A DNA stretch of 64,000 nt from Phlegmacium glaucopus (GCA_015039465.1 MU130557.1:173894-237893), one strand, 5' to 3'; positions 1-11,209 are shown, counted from the first letter of the stretch. Made by a program: numbers and translations. Notes: generated from the letters alone by a model not told the origin.

Positions 1-169
1 TAATTATGATAGGTATTAATCAATCTCTCCGGATAATAGATATGAGTATTATAAGATTATCGCAGTGTTGACCTCCTTTAACAATTTTTTTAATATAAGT
101 TGATTCATGATGATGATCAGATTCATGATCAGATTTGTAACATATATGTGATGAATATATATGATGACA

Positions 170-510
170 TTGCCTAGTAACAGTAACAGTGAACAGTAGT
201 AGCGTGTAGTAACAGTGAACAACGTCCAGTAACAGTGAACAACGTCCAGCAGCAGTAACGTCTAGCAACAGCAACGTCCAGTAGCAACGTCCAACAACAA
301 CAGTGTCCGGTAGCAACAGCGAACGTACAACAACGTACAGCAGTAGCAGTAGTGTACAGTAGTAGCAACGTGTAAGTAACAGTAAGGCTGAGCAAACAAT
401 GGTAACCACAAACACGCAGCAGTAACACCTAACAAACACGCGACAGCAGTACACAAGTAGCAGTACGCAGCAAGTACATAGTAACAACACGCAGCAATAA
501 CCACGTTTTG
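170..510. repeat. Degenerate GTAACAG/GTCCAGCAGC minisatellite
   Basis: An irregular tandem array built from short blocks such as GTAACAGTGAACAACGTCCA, with CAGCAGTAAC-type variants. Long V/L/C/Y-rich open frames cross it in several frames on the minus strand. Their composition is just the translated repeat, so I do not call them genes. The flanks (1-169 and 511-640) hold nothing recognisable apart from short TATAGCACC repeats near 598-650. Confidence 0.75.
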
Positions 511-804
511 TACCACTCCACCCCGGTTTGCTCGGGGTTGGTAACAAGGACCCCACTTTATTTAATTATATCATATTATCAAACTATTATCGTAGCCGTA
601 TATAGCACCTTATAGCCCTATATAGCACCTTATAACACTCTATAGTGCTGTCTAGTGTCGGGCTATTTCCGGATAGCGTTACCATGACACTGGACAGCAC
701 TATAAACAAAAGAACCTTTTCTATGGTTCTATGGTGCTGTCTGGTGCTGTCCGGTGCCGGTAAGCCGGCCCCGAGTTTACTGATGCAAGCTGTTCTTCCA
801 ATAA

Positions 805-1415
805 AATTTGACGAAATCAAGCAGAATCATCCTTTATGCAACCTCATTCCTCCGGAATGGCCGTCAGATTCCGAGCTCACTCACCTTGTACAAAAATCAT
901 CTGGACAGTTCATTTACGCTTCTACGGTCATGAAATACCTTGACTCCCCTCATCACAGGCCTACTGATGGACTAGATATCATCTTCGGTCTTTCCAATCC
1001 AGGGGTCGATACGCCGTTTGCCGAACTGGACATGCTTTACATTCATTTATTCTCAAAAGTCAAAGATATCAATAGGGCATTGGAGATCTTAAGTTTGCTT
1101 GTGCTGAACGAGGCCCACATACCGTTAACTCCTGAACTGCTTGAAAAACTTTTCTTCCTCCGTCACGGAGATGTCTATATCATACTAAATGACTTACACT
1201 CCATCATGGATGTGCCAGCGCCTGCCACCAACAGGAATTTATCTGAGATTCAGATCTATCATGCTTCATTGGGGGATTTCCTTTTGGATAAATCACGATC
1301 GGCGAAGTTCTACATTGATGCAGGTAATGCACACACAAACCTAACCCAGTACTTCTTGAAGCATCTTTCAAAGTCAGATCTCTCTATATCTGAAGGTCAT
1401 ATTTTCAATAAATAA
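805..1415 (+). pseudogene. NACHT gene copy A, 5'-truncated main exon
   Basis: The frame from about 805 matches the C-terminal half of the main exon of NACHT copies B and C in this window. Shared landmarks are the SSGQFIYAS block, the LDIIFGLSNPGVDTPFAELD block and the IYHASLGDFLLDKSRSAKFYID block, with the stop at the same place after a HIFNK-like end. The N-terminal exon, Walker A and Walker B are absent. The sequence upstream of about 800 (simple repeats and TATAGCACC units) is unrelated to the paralogues. The open frame can be extended to 645, but that part has no counterpart and is probably chance. The 3' module continues at about 3325 after an inserted element and a pyrimidine-rich stretch. 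Non-functional as an NTPase. Confidence 0.85.
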
Positions 1416-1524
1416 CTTATCATCCTTTCATACTCACATCCTTACTTATCAGATATAGATTTATACTCTGCTTCAGCATTTACAATGCACTGCATGCTTT
1501 CTTCTCCAACACCTGAGCTGCTGG

Positions 1525-2480
1525 TAGTGATGGTCAAGGGTAACCCTGGGGTGGAATTAGGCTGACCCTTACCCTTACCCTCCAAAAACCCTTACCCTTG
1601 GCTGAGGGTAAGGGTTTTGGAGGGTAAGGGTAAGGGTTTCTGAGGGGTTGGAGGGTAAGAAACCCCAGCAGGGTTTAGTGCAAGGGTTTGGTCCAAATCC
1701 TTCCTCAAGCTTTGTAATCCAAAGGAGCCTTCAAAGTAGCTAATATTTAAAACATGTTCTGTTACAACTTCGAACGGTTCAGAGAGTTCTGACCGTAGAC
1801 AGTTGTAGAAAGAGATCGTTCGTCGTTCGGTGAGCTCTAAAGAATACCAAGAGATAAGTCTCGAGGAATCGTCTTAAGAGTTTGAGGATGATTCAGAGAG
1901 CAAAATAACCAAGGTTAGATTCTCAAGAATTAGCTAAGGTTTACATCTGGTGTAACTAGAGTATTTATAGTAAATAAAGAGAGTTGTGCATAAGGTGAAA
2001 CATCCACATGTAAGAAGGTATGCATAGATATAAATAGATGAAACGATGAAAGAAGTGAGGTAGGCATGTGTAAATGGTAATGAAAAGGAAGAGGTGAAAT
2101 GCATGTAGATGAAATGGGCATGTGTTTGGTGGAGTTGAAGGAAAAAGAAAAATAGTTCATAACATGTTCAGGGTGTTAAAGGTGTTTACCAATAGATTTT
2201 AAATGAAATAGAGAGGGTTTGACTAGTATTTTAAGCTACTGATTGTTGTGAAAGCAGTGAGGCCTCTTTAGATTGCTTTTTCTCTGATTTAAAGTCAATT
2301 TTATAGATACACAACAGTTAGATCACTCTGATATCAGAGAAATAAAAATTCCCAAAAATACCCTGACCCCTCCAGAAGGGTAAGGGTTTTTCAAGGGTCA
2401 AAAAATCTGTACCCTGACCCTGACCCTCCTTACCCTTACCCTTGTACCCCAGGGGTTTCCCAAACCCCTGCCCATCACTA
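1525..2480. mobile_element. Non-autonomous hAT-like element (956 bp)
   Basis: The ends are imperfect terminal inverted repeats: TAGTGATGGTCAAGGGTAAC on the left, and the right end reads TAGTGATGGGCAGGGGTTT on the opposite strand. An exact 8-bp direct duplication GCTGCTGG flanks it (1517-1524 and 2481-2488), as expected for hAT transposition. Many CCCTTACCC/GGGTAAGGG motifs lie near both ends and form a strong hairpin at 1566-1636. No transposase frame is present, so it must be mobilised in trans. It splits the 3' module of NACHT copy A just after the SPTPELL codons. The family assignment rests on TSD length and TAGTG termini, which is inference. Confidence 0.85.
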
Positions 2481-2524
2481 GCTGCTGGATGGCACTCTAC
2501 CAACTGGAATTGCCCTTTTGTCAC

Positions 2525-3230
2525 CATGTCGCCCCTCTAGTTGCCATGTCGCCCCTCTAGTCGTCATATTGCCCCTCTCATTGCCACATTGCCCTTGTCA
2601 CTATGTCACACCTTTCAGTCCTACGTCACCCCTCTTGTTGCTACATCGCCCTTTCCACCCTGTTCACCATCTTCATCATTACCCATTTTCCTAAAAGTTG
2701 CCCATGCTGCGCATCACTTTGCTTCTTTTGATTTCCTATCATTCCTACTTTTATGCATCCCCTCACCGTGCCAAAATTGTGTTCGCATCATTTTACTGTT
2801 ACCTAGCTACCAGTTATTCTCCATGCTCCTTTTATCTTATGGTGTGACTTTTTGTATTTTCTCACTTAACTCCTTATGCATTTTGATGCTATTTACTCCA
2901 CACACCTTGTGCTTCATTTCCCCATTTATTCTAATCACCTCTACTATAAAAAACCCATGTAACTTAGTTACAGAACAATAAGAAAGTATTCGCCTCTCTC
3001 CCCAGAGTATAGAATTAAGTCTTGTCATCGTCTCTCTCGTCGTTTGCCTTCATTTCATTGCGTTTTACTGCGAGTCGCCCATACAGCAACTATACTTCAT
3101 CACTGCATCGCCCCTTTGTCACTGCGTCTCCCCTTTGTCACTGTGTCACCACTTCATTACTTTGTTGCCCTTTCATCATTACATCACTCCTCGTTTCGCT
3201 CGTCTCATATCTCGTCGCCCTACCTTAGTT
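2525..3230. repeat. Pyrimidine-rich region with CGCCCCTCTAGT-type tandem repeats
   Basis: Two blocks (about 2525-2665 and 3085-3225) consist of degenerate units of roughly 18 bp such as ATGTCGCCCCTCTAGTTGCC. The AT-richer stretch between them contains CTACTATAAAAAACCC near 2941. This segment replaces the sequence found at the same place in NACHT copies B and C. It is therefore probably an insertion or a remnant of a solo LTR, but no termini or target duplication are visible. Open frames here are low complexity and I do not support them as genes. Confidence 0.5.
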
Positions 3231-3324
3231 GGAACCTTTCTGCATATACTTGACTCAGTGTTTAGGCCACCGAAGCCCCGAGCTGCATCACACCTCAGTT
3301 AGTACAGCACCTAGCGTACTGACA

Positions 3325-3984
3325 GTGTATCATCAGCCTATCCAAAAAATGCTGGTGATTGATTTGGATCCAGACTCTTCTGATGCATGCTCCAGAGCCT
3401 TTCATCATACTTCTTTGATATTTATACATACATGTCACCTCTTATTAGAATTCTTGGGTGATCCTACACGTTCTAAAGAACTCTATGTTGATGGCAATAA
3501 ATTTGCAGCTCTTGCAACAGCATTTACAAAAATTCTCTTTGGACCTTCTGTGTATGTTTTACCTTTATCACTTACAGGGTCTCTTCTAACTGTATTAACT
3601 ATCTTGAATCCTTATCAGGCTTGGAGTTTATTCCAATACTGCATCACAACATTCAGAGAGATCTCTTACACAAGATGAATTTCTAGCATGTGCTTTTTCA
3701 TGCCTTCCAGATTGCCTTCTCAAGGCATCTCCATCAAAGGACCTTGCATTGTTCTTACAAAGTCATCAAATTCCTTCCAGTTTGCAAAATAAACCATTTC
3801 ATGGTAACAGTTCAGAAGCAACTGTTGCAGCAATAAAATCTTATATCTTGGTTTGTTTATTTGTCCTCTCTGTATTTAATTTAAATACTGAACCTTTTAT
3901 AGAGATGCAATGTCTCTGAGGATTTGGTGGAACAGCAACAGTCAAGGACTGAACATGAAAACAATTGTGGTTGCTGCCATGTGA
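3325..3984 (+). pseudogene. NACHT copy A, 3' module remnant
   Basis: Encodes the conserved block around LEFLGDPTRSKELYVDG and NKFAALATAFTKILFGPSVY, also found downstream of copies B and C. It is followed by the same putative intron (GTATGTTTTACC to CTTATCAG), the AWSLFQYCIT exon, and the short last exon ending in a TGA in GCTGCCATGTGATG. Near-identical non-coding sequence then continues to about 4650, in parallel with copy C to about 24,140. The module is cut off from its gene by the element at 1525-2480 and the 2489-3320 replacement, so I treat it as a remnant. Confidence 0.7.
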
Positions 3985-4922
3985 TGTAAAAAGGTAGTAG
4001 GCTGCAGGATATCTGAATCAACTAGGTGTTGTGTTGAAAATAATTGGTAGTTTTGTGTAAGTATACACTGTACAGCATATGCAATAGTACTTGAAGGTCT
4101 AGCTACAAGACTGGAAAAAGACCAGGACCAGGACCATAAATTTTAAAGACTAATGAAGACTCTAACCATGGTTCAGCCTCAACAACTGGTGGGCTATATA
4201 AAATAATTTAATACTAATAATGTAGGAAGTAAAAAAGTGGAATTATGTAGGTTTATATATACTAAGAGCAATGACTGAAAGTCTAGTCTCCTTGAAAGTG
4301 GAAACTATTGCATTTCTAGAGCCATGTAGCAGAAACTACTATTTCAAATCCCTTTGTTTTTTGTATATACTATAAATTCTATGAGCATTTGGAGCATTCA
4401 TTATTGTTTTTGTCATGGGACCATGTTGCCTGTAAATATTTGCACAATTCAAACAATGATCAAAATTTTTCATAATTCTTTACCAAGGCTGTACATAGTA
4501 GGGCTGCACACTGTAACTGTTGTGGTGGATGCCATTGGCCTGCTGACAAGTGCCTGATGTGTACCACTGATGCTTGATCTGACATTTTTAGCAGCTGTCC
4601 ATTGATGGCTGCCACCCATCATCACCCATCAAAAAACAGCTGTTGGCAGGTTGTGATGGCCTAACCAGTCTTGGTCTCTGTTAAAGCCCCTGGGCAGCAA
4701 ATAACTGGACCTAACTGGACTTTCAAACACTATCCTGCACTGAACAATGATTCAGAATCACATCAAAGAGATTTGGGACAAACAATCTGTCAGTGTGAGG
4801 TGTTCTCACAGGTGCAGAAGAATATAGACTACTGGCACAAGACTATGCACAGCTTTTTGATCATTGTTTGAATTTTGGATATATATAATTCTCCTGTAAA
4901 TATGTGCAAAATTCAAACAATG
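3985..4922. other. Non-coding tail of NACHT unit A
   Basis: No gene supported. From 3985 to about 4650 it is collinear with the tail of unit C (about 22,364-24,140, minus two insertions there). It includes the AATGTAGGAAGTAAAAAAGT and AGCAGAAACTACTATTTCAA stretches. Position 4604-4611 (GATGGCTG) is the unoccupied counterpart of the target site of the 87-bp element in unit C. A second copy of the TGCAAAATTCAAACAATG motif (compare about 4440) is the insertion target of the Ty3 element. Confidence 0.6.
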
Positions 4923-5117
4923 TGGAAGGTGGTTTACTCCACCTACACTAAGGGTCAAGGAAGGAAACAATAATTGCAGTATATTTTGAAGACTAAGAGA
5001 AAGGATACGAAGGTACAAGATGAGAGAGAGAAGAAAAGAAGAGAGAGAGAGAGGGAAGAAGTTATCGATCATATATACAAGTGATGACTAATAAGTAATT
5101 GTAATCGTAGGATTACA
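4923..5117 (-). repeat. 3' LTR of Ty3 element
   Basis: 195 bp, bounded by the CAATG target duplication on the outside and the polypurine tract on the inside. Against the other LTR it differs at one T/G site and four transitions, three of which lie in CpG context (CA or TG against CG). Confidence 0.97.
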
Positions 5118-5132
5118 CTCTCCCCCACTTTA
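5118..5132 (-). other. Polypurine tract of Ty3 element
   Basis: On the minus strand the 15 bases before the 3' LTR read about AAAGTGGGGGAGAG. This is the expected primer site for plus-strand DNA synthesis during reverse transcription. Confidence 0.85.
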
Positions 5133-5270
5133 AAAAGTTGTATGGAAGAAGGAGAGTAAGGTCGAAGTAATATCATAGAGGAAACATGTATGTATTTTGA
5201 GAGAGAATTATAATCGAGCATGAAAATAAAGAAGAAAATAAAAAGAAGTTGGAAGTGATGTAAGAAATAA

Positions 5271-8200
5271 TTAAAGGTGTCTTGAGGCAATCCATTTGTC
5301 TAAGGCCTCGCAGTCTTCAAGCTCCTTTTGTGGGAGCCACACATCATCTTCGGGACCTTGGCCAATCCATCTCACAAGATACCTCCATCCTTTGTGACTG
5401 TGCAGCTTCTTCTCATCAATGATCTTGTCCACAAAGTACTCAAGGTTGTTGTTGACAAGGACTGGTTCCGGGGAATGTAGTGCACAGGAGGGGAAAAGTG
5501 TTTCATTGTTTTCAATGAAGGGGAGCACTTCCGAGATGTGAAAAACAGGAAAAAGTCGGTGAGAATGTGGGATGTTGAGGGTGACAGTTGAATGTTCAGG
5601 ATCAATCTTTGTGATTTTGTATGGACCATCGTAGCAAGGCATAAATTTTACTACACGTTTCTGGTCTTTAGATTTGTACTCCTGTCTTTGGTGCAACGTT
5701 GTAAGACGAACGCGCTGACCGACTTCAAAAGGGAATTTATCTAAGCGGGATTTGTTAGCTTGTTGTGCTTGTGAGATTTTGGCTTTAATAAGATTATCTT
5801 GGGCCTCCCACATATCATGCTGTATTCTTTCAATGACAGCCTTCACCCTACGGTCAGCGGGTTGGGGGTCTGTGTTGGAAGGTGGGAAGATAGGAGGTAG
5901 GAGACGAGGGCGACGACCAAAGTGAAGTTGGAATGGGGAAAAGCCCGTGGATTTGTTGATGGTGTTCATGATGTCAAATCGTACACATGGAAGTGCTCGT
6001 ACCCAACCCTGCTGGTTGCGTTCAACATGAAATCTGATGGCTTAAATGACTGTCTTATTTGTGCGCTCGCTCGAACCATCGGTTTCAGGGTGGTATGAGG
6101 TGGACATCTTGAGTTTAATGCCAGTCAATTTGTGAAGTGCTTTCCAAAATTGTGAGATGAAGAGTTTGTCGCGGTCAGAGATTATATCAAGAGGAAGTCC
6201 ATTTTCGCAAAACCATTTGTCAAAGAAAAGCTCAGCAAGGTGCTCTGCAGTGAGATGTATAGTAGTAGGGATGATTTGTATATCGGAGCCGAGCCTGTCA
6301 GTGAACGTGATGATGCAGTCGTGGTCACCGTCTTTTGGCAAAGGGCCAATGAAATTGATCGCAACCAAATCACAGCATTGGTCGGGGACAGGTAACGGGT
6401 GTAGTGGGCCCATTGGTTTAACCGTTGAGGATTTGTTACATTGACATTCAGTGCAAGAGGGAATGTAGTAGTTGTCCATTTCATTGTGCATGTTAGGCCA
6501 GTAATACGAGTTCCGTAATATTTCATACGATTTGTGAGCGCCAAAATGCCCCAAAGAATTGTGCGCTAATTGAAAAAGGAGTTCTTGGACGTGAGGGAGA
6601 CGCGGTATGACAAGTCGCTGTCCGATGAACCAAAACCCATCACAATGAGATATATTTTTCATGCCAGGTATAGCAGCTTGGAGGGATTTTGTGAAGGGGT
6701 CTGCTGCATAGCCTTCTTTAATCTCAGTGATTAATTGTTGGTCATGTGAAAGAGAGAGAATGGTAGGTGGAGGAGTAACCTCAGGAACTGACGTAGTGGC
6801 GAGAGTAGTGGCAATGAAAGTCGGTGTGGAACAATCAACCAAAGTGTTGAGAATGGTTGCAATTTTGCCATTAGAGTACACATCTTGGAAAACAGGATTT
6901 GCAAGGGTGTCGGCATTGTTTGAATCATTAGTGAAGTTGAGGAGAGGAGTTGGTATACGTGATAGAGCGTCGGCAACACAATTTTGTTCACCTTTAACAT
7001 AGACAATCTTCCCATCATATTGTGACATAAATTCCATCCATCGTGCTTGTCGACGGGAAAGGTCTTTTTGATGCATGAAGTTTTCTAGTGTTTTGTGATC
7101 TGTGTAAATGGTGAAAGGTACACCAATCAAGTCTGAACGCCAATGTTTTAGGGCACGAATTATAGCCAGCAACTCCTTTTCATGCACAGGATAGTTCAGT
7201 TTGGCACCTTTAAATGTCATTGAATCAAAGGCAACAGGGCGTGCTAATTCCCAAGAAGTGCCAAATGAAAGTACAGCACCAGAGTGTAGATCACTAGCGT
7301 CTGTGGTCAGATAAATTTTATGTTCAGGCATTTTATTGAGATCAATTGTTGTTAAACATTCATGAGATGTTACAATTTGTTTAATGGAGTCAAAAGCATT
7401 CTGGTGAACAGAGTCCCATGCAGGAAAATGCTTGTCGCAATCATTGTATGTAAGTTTTGTGAGGACGAGAGTATGGTCTGCGAGTTTTGGAAGGAAAGCA
7501 GCAATATATCGAACAAGACCCAGAAATCCCCTGACCTCTGTTGCAGATTTAGGGATTGGCCAGTTGAGGACACATTGAACTTTAGAATTATCGGCCTCAA
7601 TGCCACAATTAGAAATATGATGCCCAAGAAAGTTAATTTCGTTGCAGAATAACTTAGATTTCTTTGGGTTGCAATATAACTGGGCATCTTTAAGGGCTTG
7701 TAGGATCAAACGTACATTGTTGAAATGTTCATCAAGATCATTTGACCAAATTACGATGTCGTCAAGATATATGTGGCAGATTTTCCCAATATATTTACGC
7801 AATGCTGATGTTACGCGTCTTTGGTGGATCGAGGGCAAATTCTTTAAACCTATAGGCATTACAAGCCATTCATAAAGTCCAAAGGGTATGGAGACTGCAG
7901 TGAGGTGCGAATCATCAGGGTGCATGCGCGTTTGAAAAAAGGAGTTTGTCATATCAATCGTGGCCCAAATTTTTCCTTTGGCACAGTCATTGAGGATGTC
8001 ATCGATGCGTGGCAAAGGGTGACTGTCAGTGATGGTATTTGTGTTTAATTGTTGGTAGTCATTCACCCAACAAGGGAGGACAGTGGGATCTGCTTTAGGG
8101 ATAATAAATGCAGGTGATGCATAAGCAGAAGAAGAAGGTTTTATAAAACTGGCTGAAAGGTGCTGTTGGATCAGTGTTTGCCATGTGTCTTTATATTTTC

Positions 8201-10433
8201 GAGGACAAGGGTATGAGCGTGATTTAATTGTTTTCTGCGGATCTATGAGTTTTATGCGAGCTTCAACGTCGGTTGGTAATTCATTAAAATGAGGAATAGG
8301 TTCGAAAATGGATTTGAATTCTAGTTTGAGTTTTGCCTCTTTTCAAATCATAACCTCTGAATTAATAATGGAAGTAATACGACCACGGATAGCTGTAATG
8401 TAATTTGGAGTTATAACAGGTTCATCAGGTTGGCGTCTCGGCAGCCATTTTTCCTTGACGGTTTTAACCAATTCTTTTAAGGCATTGGCTTTGAGTTGTC
8501 TATTAATTCTAAGTTGTTGTTTAAGTGGTAATTTGGGTGCTGGTTTTGGTTGTATAATCTCGGGGTGGAGCAAATTATAATTTGTTTTCTTGTCAATGCA
8601 AGCACGTTCTTTGTGATCACAAACAATAGAGTTGATTTCAAGGAAAGGAAGGCCAAAAATAATTGGCATACAAAGACCTGGTGCAATAATAGCGAAAACA
8701 GTACGAGAAGTCCATTGGCCATCTACAGAGGTGACACGGAGTTTAACGAAGGTGGATAAGGAAATTTCTTTTTTATGTGAAGTGGATATCGCAACGTCAA
8801 TCAATTCTGGATTGGGAAGGGTATAGATGGGAAGATCAAGTTTCGCAACAAGTTCAGGGTGAATGAGAACCATGTGGGCACCGTTATCAATGAGGGAAGC
8901 AGATTTCAAGGGAAATTCAACTGTGGGACCATCAATCATACAGTTCCACACATAATGTTTGGATTTGAAATAAGGATGTACAGAAACATCACCATCCGAG
9001 AAGCTGGAGTCGCCAATGATGGAAGTACCATTTAGGCCTCCAAATAAGGAAGCAACAAATTTGGTGTTGGCATCGTCAAGTTCTGCTGATAGTGTTTCTA
9101 CTGATGTGTTTGAATCAGTGATAGATGCAACAGGATGGGAGGAAGAAGAGGGTGAAATATTTGTATTTCTATTACGTTGGGCACAACAAACATCATCCAT
9201 GGTGAGAGCCTTATAATTGTTGGCAGGAGGGAACTCGCAAGGATGGCCTTGTCTTACAAAGACTTTTCAACACTTCTTACAGCCCTCATATTTGTTAATT
9301 AACTCTCGTTCATCTTCAGTGAGTTTGGGGCAGAAGCGAGAAGAAGTTGAAGAGGAAGAAGAGGTGGAAGACTGGGAGCAGTTCTGAGGAGGACGATTTT
9401 CTTTGGTAGAAGTGATGTTTGGGCGTTTTGAGTTGCGGAAAACATCTTCTGTGATGTCACGTTGTCGTTTTGCAGACAGTTTTCGTTTTTCATCACAGAG
9501 AGTGAGGGTATAGAACATCTCACAAAGTGTCGTAGCAGAGAAGGCTTGGGCTTCTCGACCAAGAATATGGAGTTCTTCATCAACATTAGCTTCGATCTGT
9601 TCTCGAAGTCGTTGTTCGCTGAGGTGTGAATTTGTACTACGAAGTGTGCAATTGAGTGCAAGGAGGGAATTCGCCCAGGTACTAAAGAGTTTGTAAGGAT
9701 CAAGTCTAGAATTAAGGATTTGTGCACGAATTTTGTCCTCCCAGTCACAAGGGAGGAATTCGGAGCGGAGTTCTGTGATAAATTCAGCAAAAGAGAGTGT
9801 GGAGAGGCGAGCCCGATGAGATGCAATCCAATCTCGGACGAGAGGGTCCTGGAAGCAAGGGAGGATGCGGATAACCTTTTTGTCATCGGGGAGGGGTGTT
9901 TTTGCATTCACGAAGAAATCCTGGCAAAATTGGTCAAAGTCATATATGATATGCGGTGACAAATTCCCAGCAGAGACAACGGGAGGTTGGTTGAAGACAA
10001 GATGCTCCACAGAAGCAAGAGATGAAGTCAAATGAGCCATCATTGGTTTACAACAGATGATCAATTGTTCTGATTCATCAGAAGATGCAGTAGAGGAAGG
10101 GGAAGCTGGTGAGGGATTTTTTTGTGAATATATGTGTTGTGATACGTTCAGAGTAGGAGTAGGTGCAATTATTTGCGTTGTAGGGGAGGGCGAGTGGGAA
10201 TTTGAGAGCGAACCAAGGTGGATAGGAGTCAGAGGAGAAACAGAACAATGTAGGACAAGCAGTGGCTGGGCAGGAGAATGTGAGAGTTCTCCAATTTGTA
10301 AGGGAAGGACAGTGGGAGGGGGCGTTGTAGCACGAGCTGCACGAGCCCTAGTAGATCTTGGTGCCAGTCTGAAGGGCTCTGAAGGGAGTGATAATCACCG
10401 AAGTGATGTTGGAAATGCGGTATAAGGGTTCAT
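5271..10433 (-). pseudogene. Ty3 gag-pol polyprotein, one frame with four stops
   Basis: From the ATG at 10433 to the TAA at 5271 everything lies in one frame (about 1720 codons), broken by TGA at 10395-10397, TGA at 9267-9269, TGA at 8343-8345 and TAA at 6042-6044. Gag ends in a zinc-knuckle-like CKKC...GHPC segment that contains the second stop. The protease has LIDNGAH (DNG instead of DSG). The reverse transcriptase has DMTNSFFQT and the catalytic IYLDDIVIWS. RNase H has TTDAS, HEKELLAI, YTDHKTL and VADALSR. Integrase has an HHCC-type zinc region, ISDRDKLF and HPETDGSSER, but its first catalytic Asp is Asn (codon 6354-6356). A C-terminal chromodomain follows (FVDKIIDEKK to WLPQKELEDCEAL). 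No frameshift is present. A single gag-pol frame is usual in this chromovirus group. Confidence 0.95.
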
Positions 10434-10597
10434 ACCAGTGGGGAACCTTTAACTGAAAATTATCAAAGAGCGAGATCGTGAAAAGGTCGTTGTAGACCTA
10501 AGTGAATTTCAATAAGTCGAGATGAGCGACTATATGCGGCTTATAAGCATTCAGTAACGGAGTAGAAAGATACCTGCTAAGGGTCGTTTCAAAAAAG

Positions 10598-10792
10598 TGG
10601 AAGGTGGTGTACTCCACCTACACTAAGGGTCGAGGAAGGAAACAATAATTGCAGTATATTTTGAAGACTAAGAGAAAGGATATGAAGGTACAAGATGAGA
10701 GAGAGAAGAAAAGAAGAGAGAGAGAGAGGGAAGAAGTTATTGATCATATATATAAGTGATGACTAATAAGTAATTGTAATCGTAGGATTACA
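10598..10792 (-). repeat. 5' LTR of Ty3 element
   Basis: 195 bp, near-identical to 4923-5117, with the outer CAATG duplication at 10793-10797. The leader before the Gag ATG (10434-10597) contains no primer-binding site I can match to a known tRNA 3' end. Confidence 0.97.
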
Positions 10793-11209
10793 CAATGATC
10801 AACATGTTTACCAAGGCTCTACATAGTCCTGTGCCAGCAGTGACAATAAATGTTTCAAATACCCATAGAATTATTGTTATGACTTTCAAAGAGTTCCAAT
10901 GCTTTTGACTCTAGACAAACCCTACGTGGTTGTTTTACTTATGATACTTAACTTAGCTAAATTCTAATGGTACCCAGCTATTGTGATCTGATCACATGTA
11001 TCAAAGGTTACTTAAATGGTCTAGATTTCTACACTGTTTTGTTCCTTATTTTGTTTCTTCTGTTTGATCAAGTCAAGTGTATTTTTCCAGTCTTATACCT
11101 GGACCTTCAAGCACTATTGCATATAATGTATAGCATATACATACAAAACTACTAACAGCTGTCAACACAACACAGTTGATTCAGATATCCCCTAGCCTAC
11201 TACCTTCCT

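Larger units (their letters stand above)
4923..10792 (-). mobile_element. Ty3 chromodomain LTR retrotransposon
   Basis: Two 195-bp LTRs (4923-5117 and 10598-10792) flank a minus-strand gag-pol region. Read on the minus strand each LTR begins TG and ends CA. A 5-bp target duplication CAATG lies at 4918-4922 and 10793-10797. Order on the minus strand: 5' LTR, leader, Gag, protease, reverse transcriptase, RNase H, integrase, chromodomain, polypurine tract, 3' LTR. The LTRs differ at five positions, four of them transitions, so the insertion is fairly young but not fresh. The coding frame carries four in-frame stops and a lost integrase aspartate, so this copy is non-autonomous. Confidence 0.97.

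Noticed and set aside
20..556. 178-aa Val/Leu/Cys/Tyr-rich protein on the minus strand
   Set aside because: It is the translation of a degenerate minisatellite; equally long frames occur in other phases.
645..800. N-terminal extension of NACHT copy A
   Set aside because: No counterpart in copies B, C or D and composed partly of TATAGCACC repeats; similarity begins only at about 805.
1560..1640. Interstitial telomere repeats
   Set aside because: The unit is GGGTAA with many irregular changes and lies inside a TIR-bounded element. Its position at both ends of the element explains it better than a telomere.
10434..10597. tRNA primer-binding site of the Ty3 element
   Set aside because: The sequence after the 5' LTR (CTTTTTTGAAACGACCC on the minus strand) does not match a tRNA 3' end I can name; self-priming or an unusual primer cannot be judged from here.
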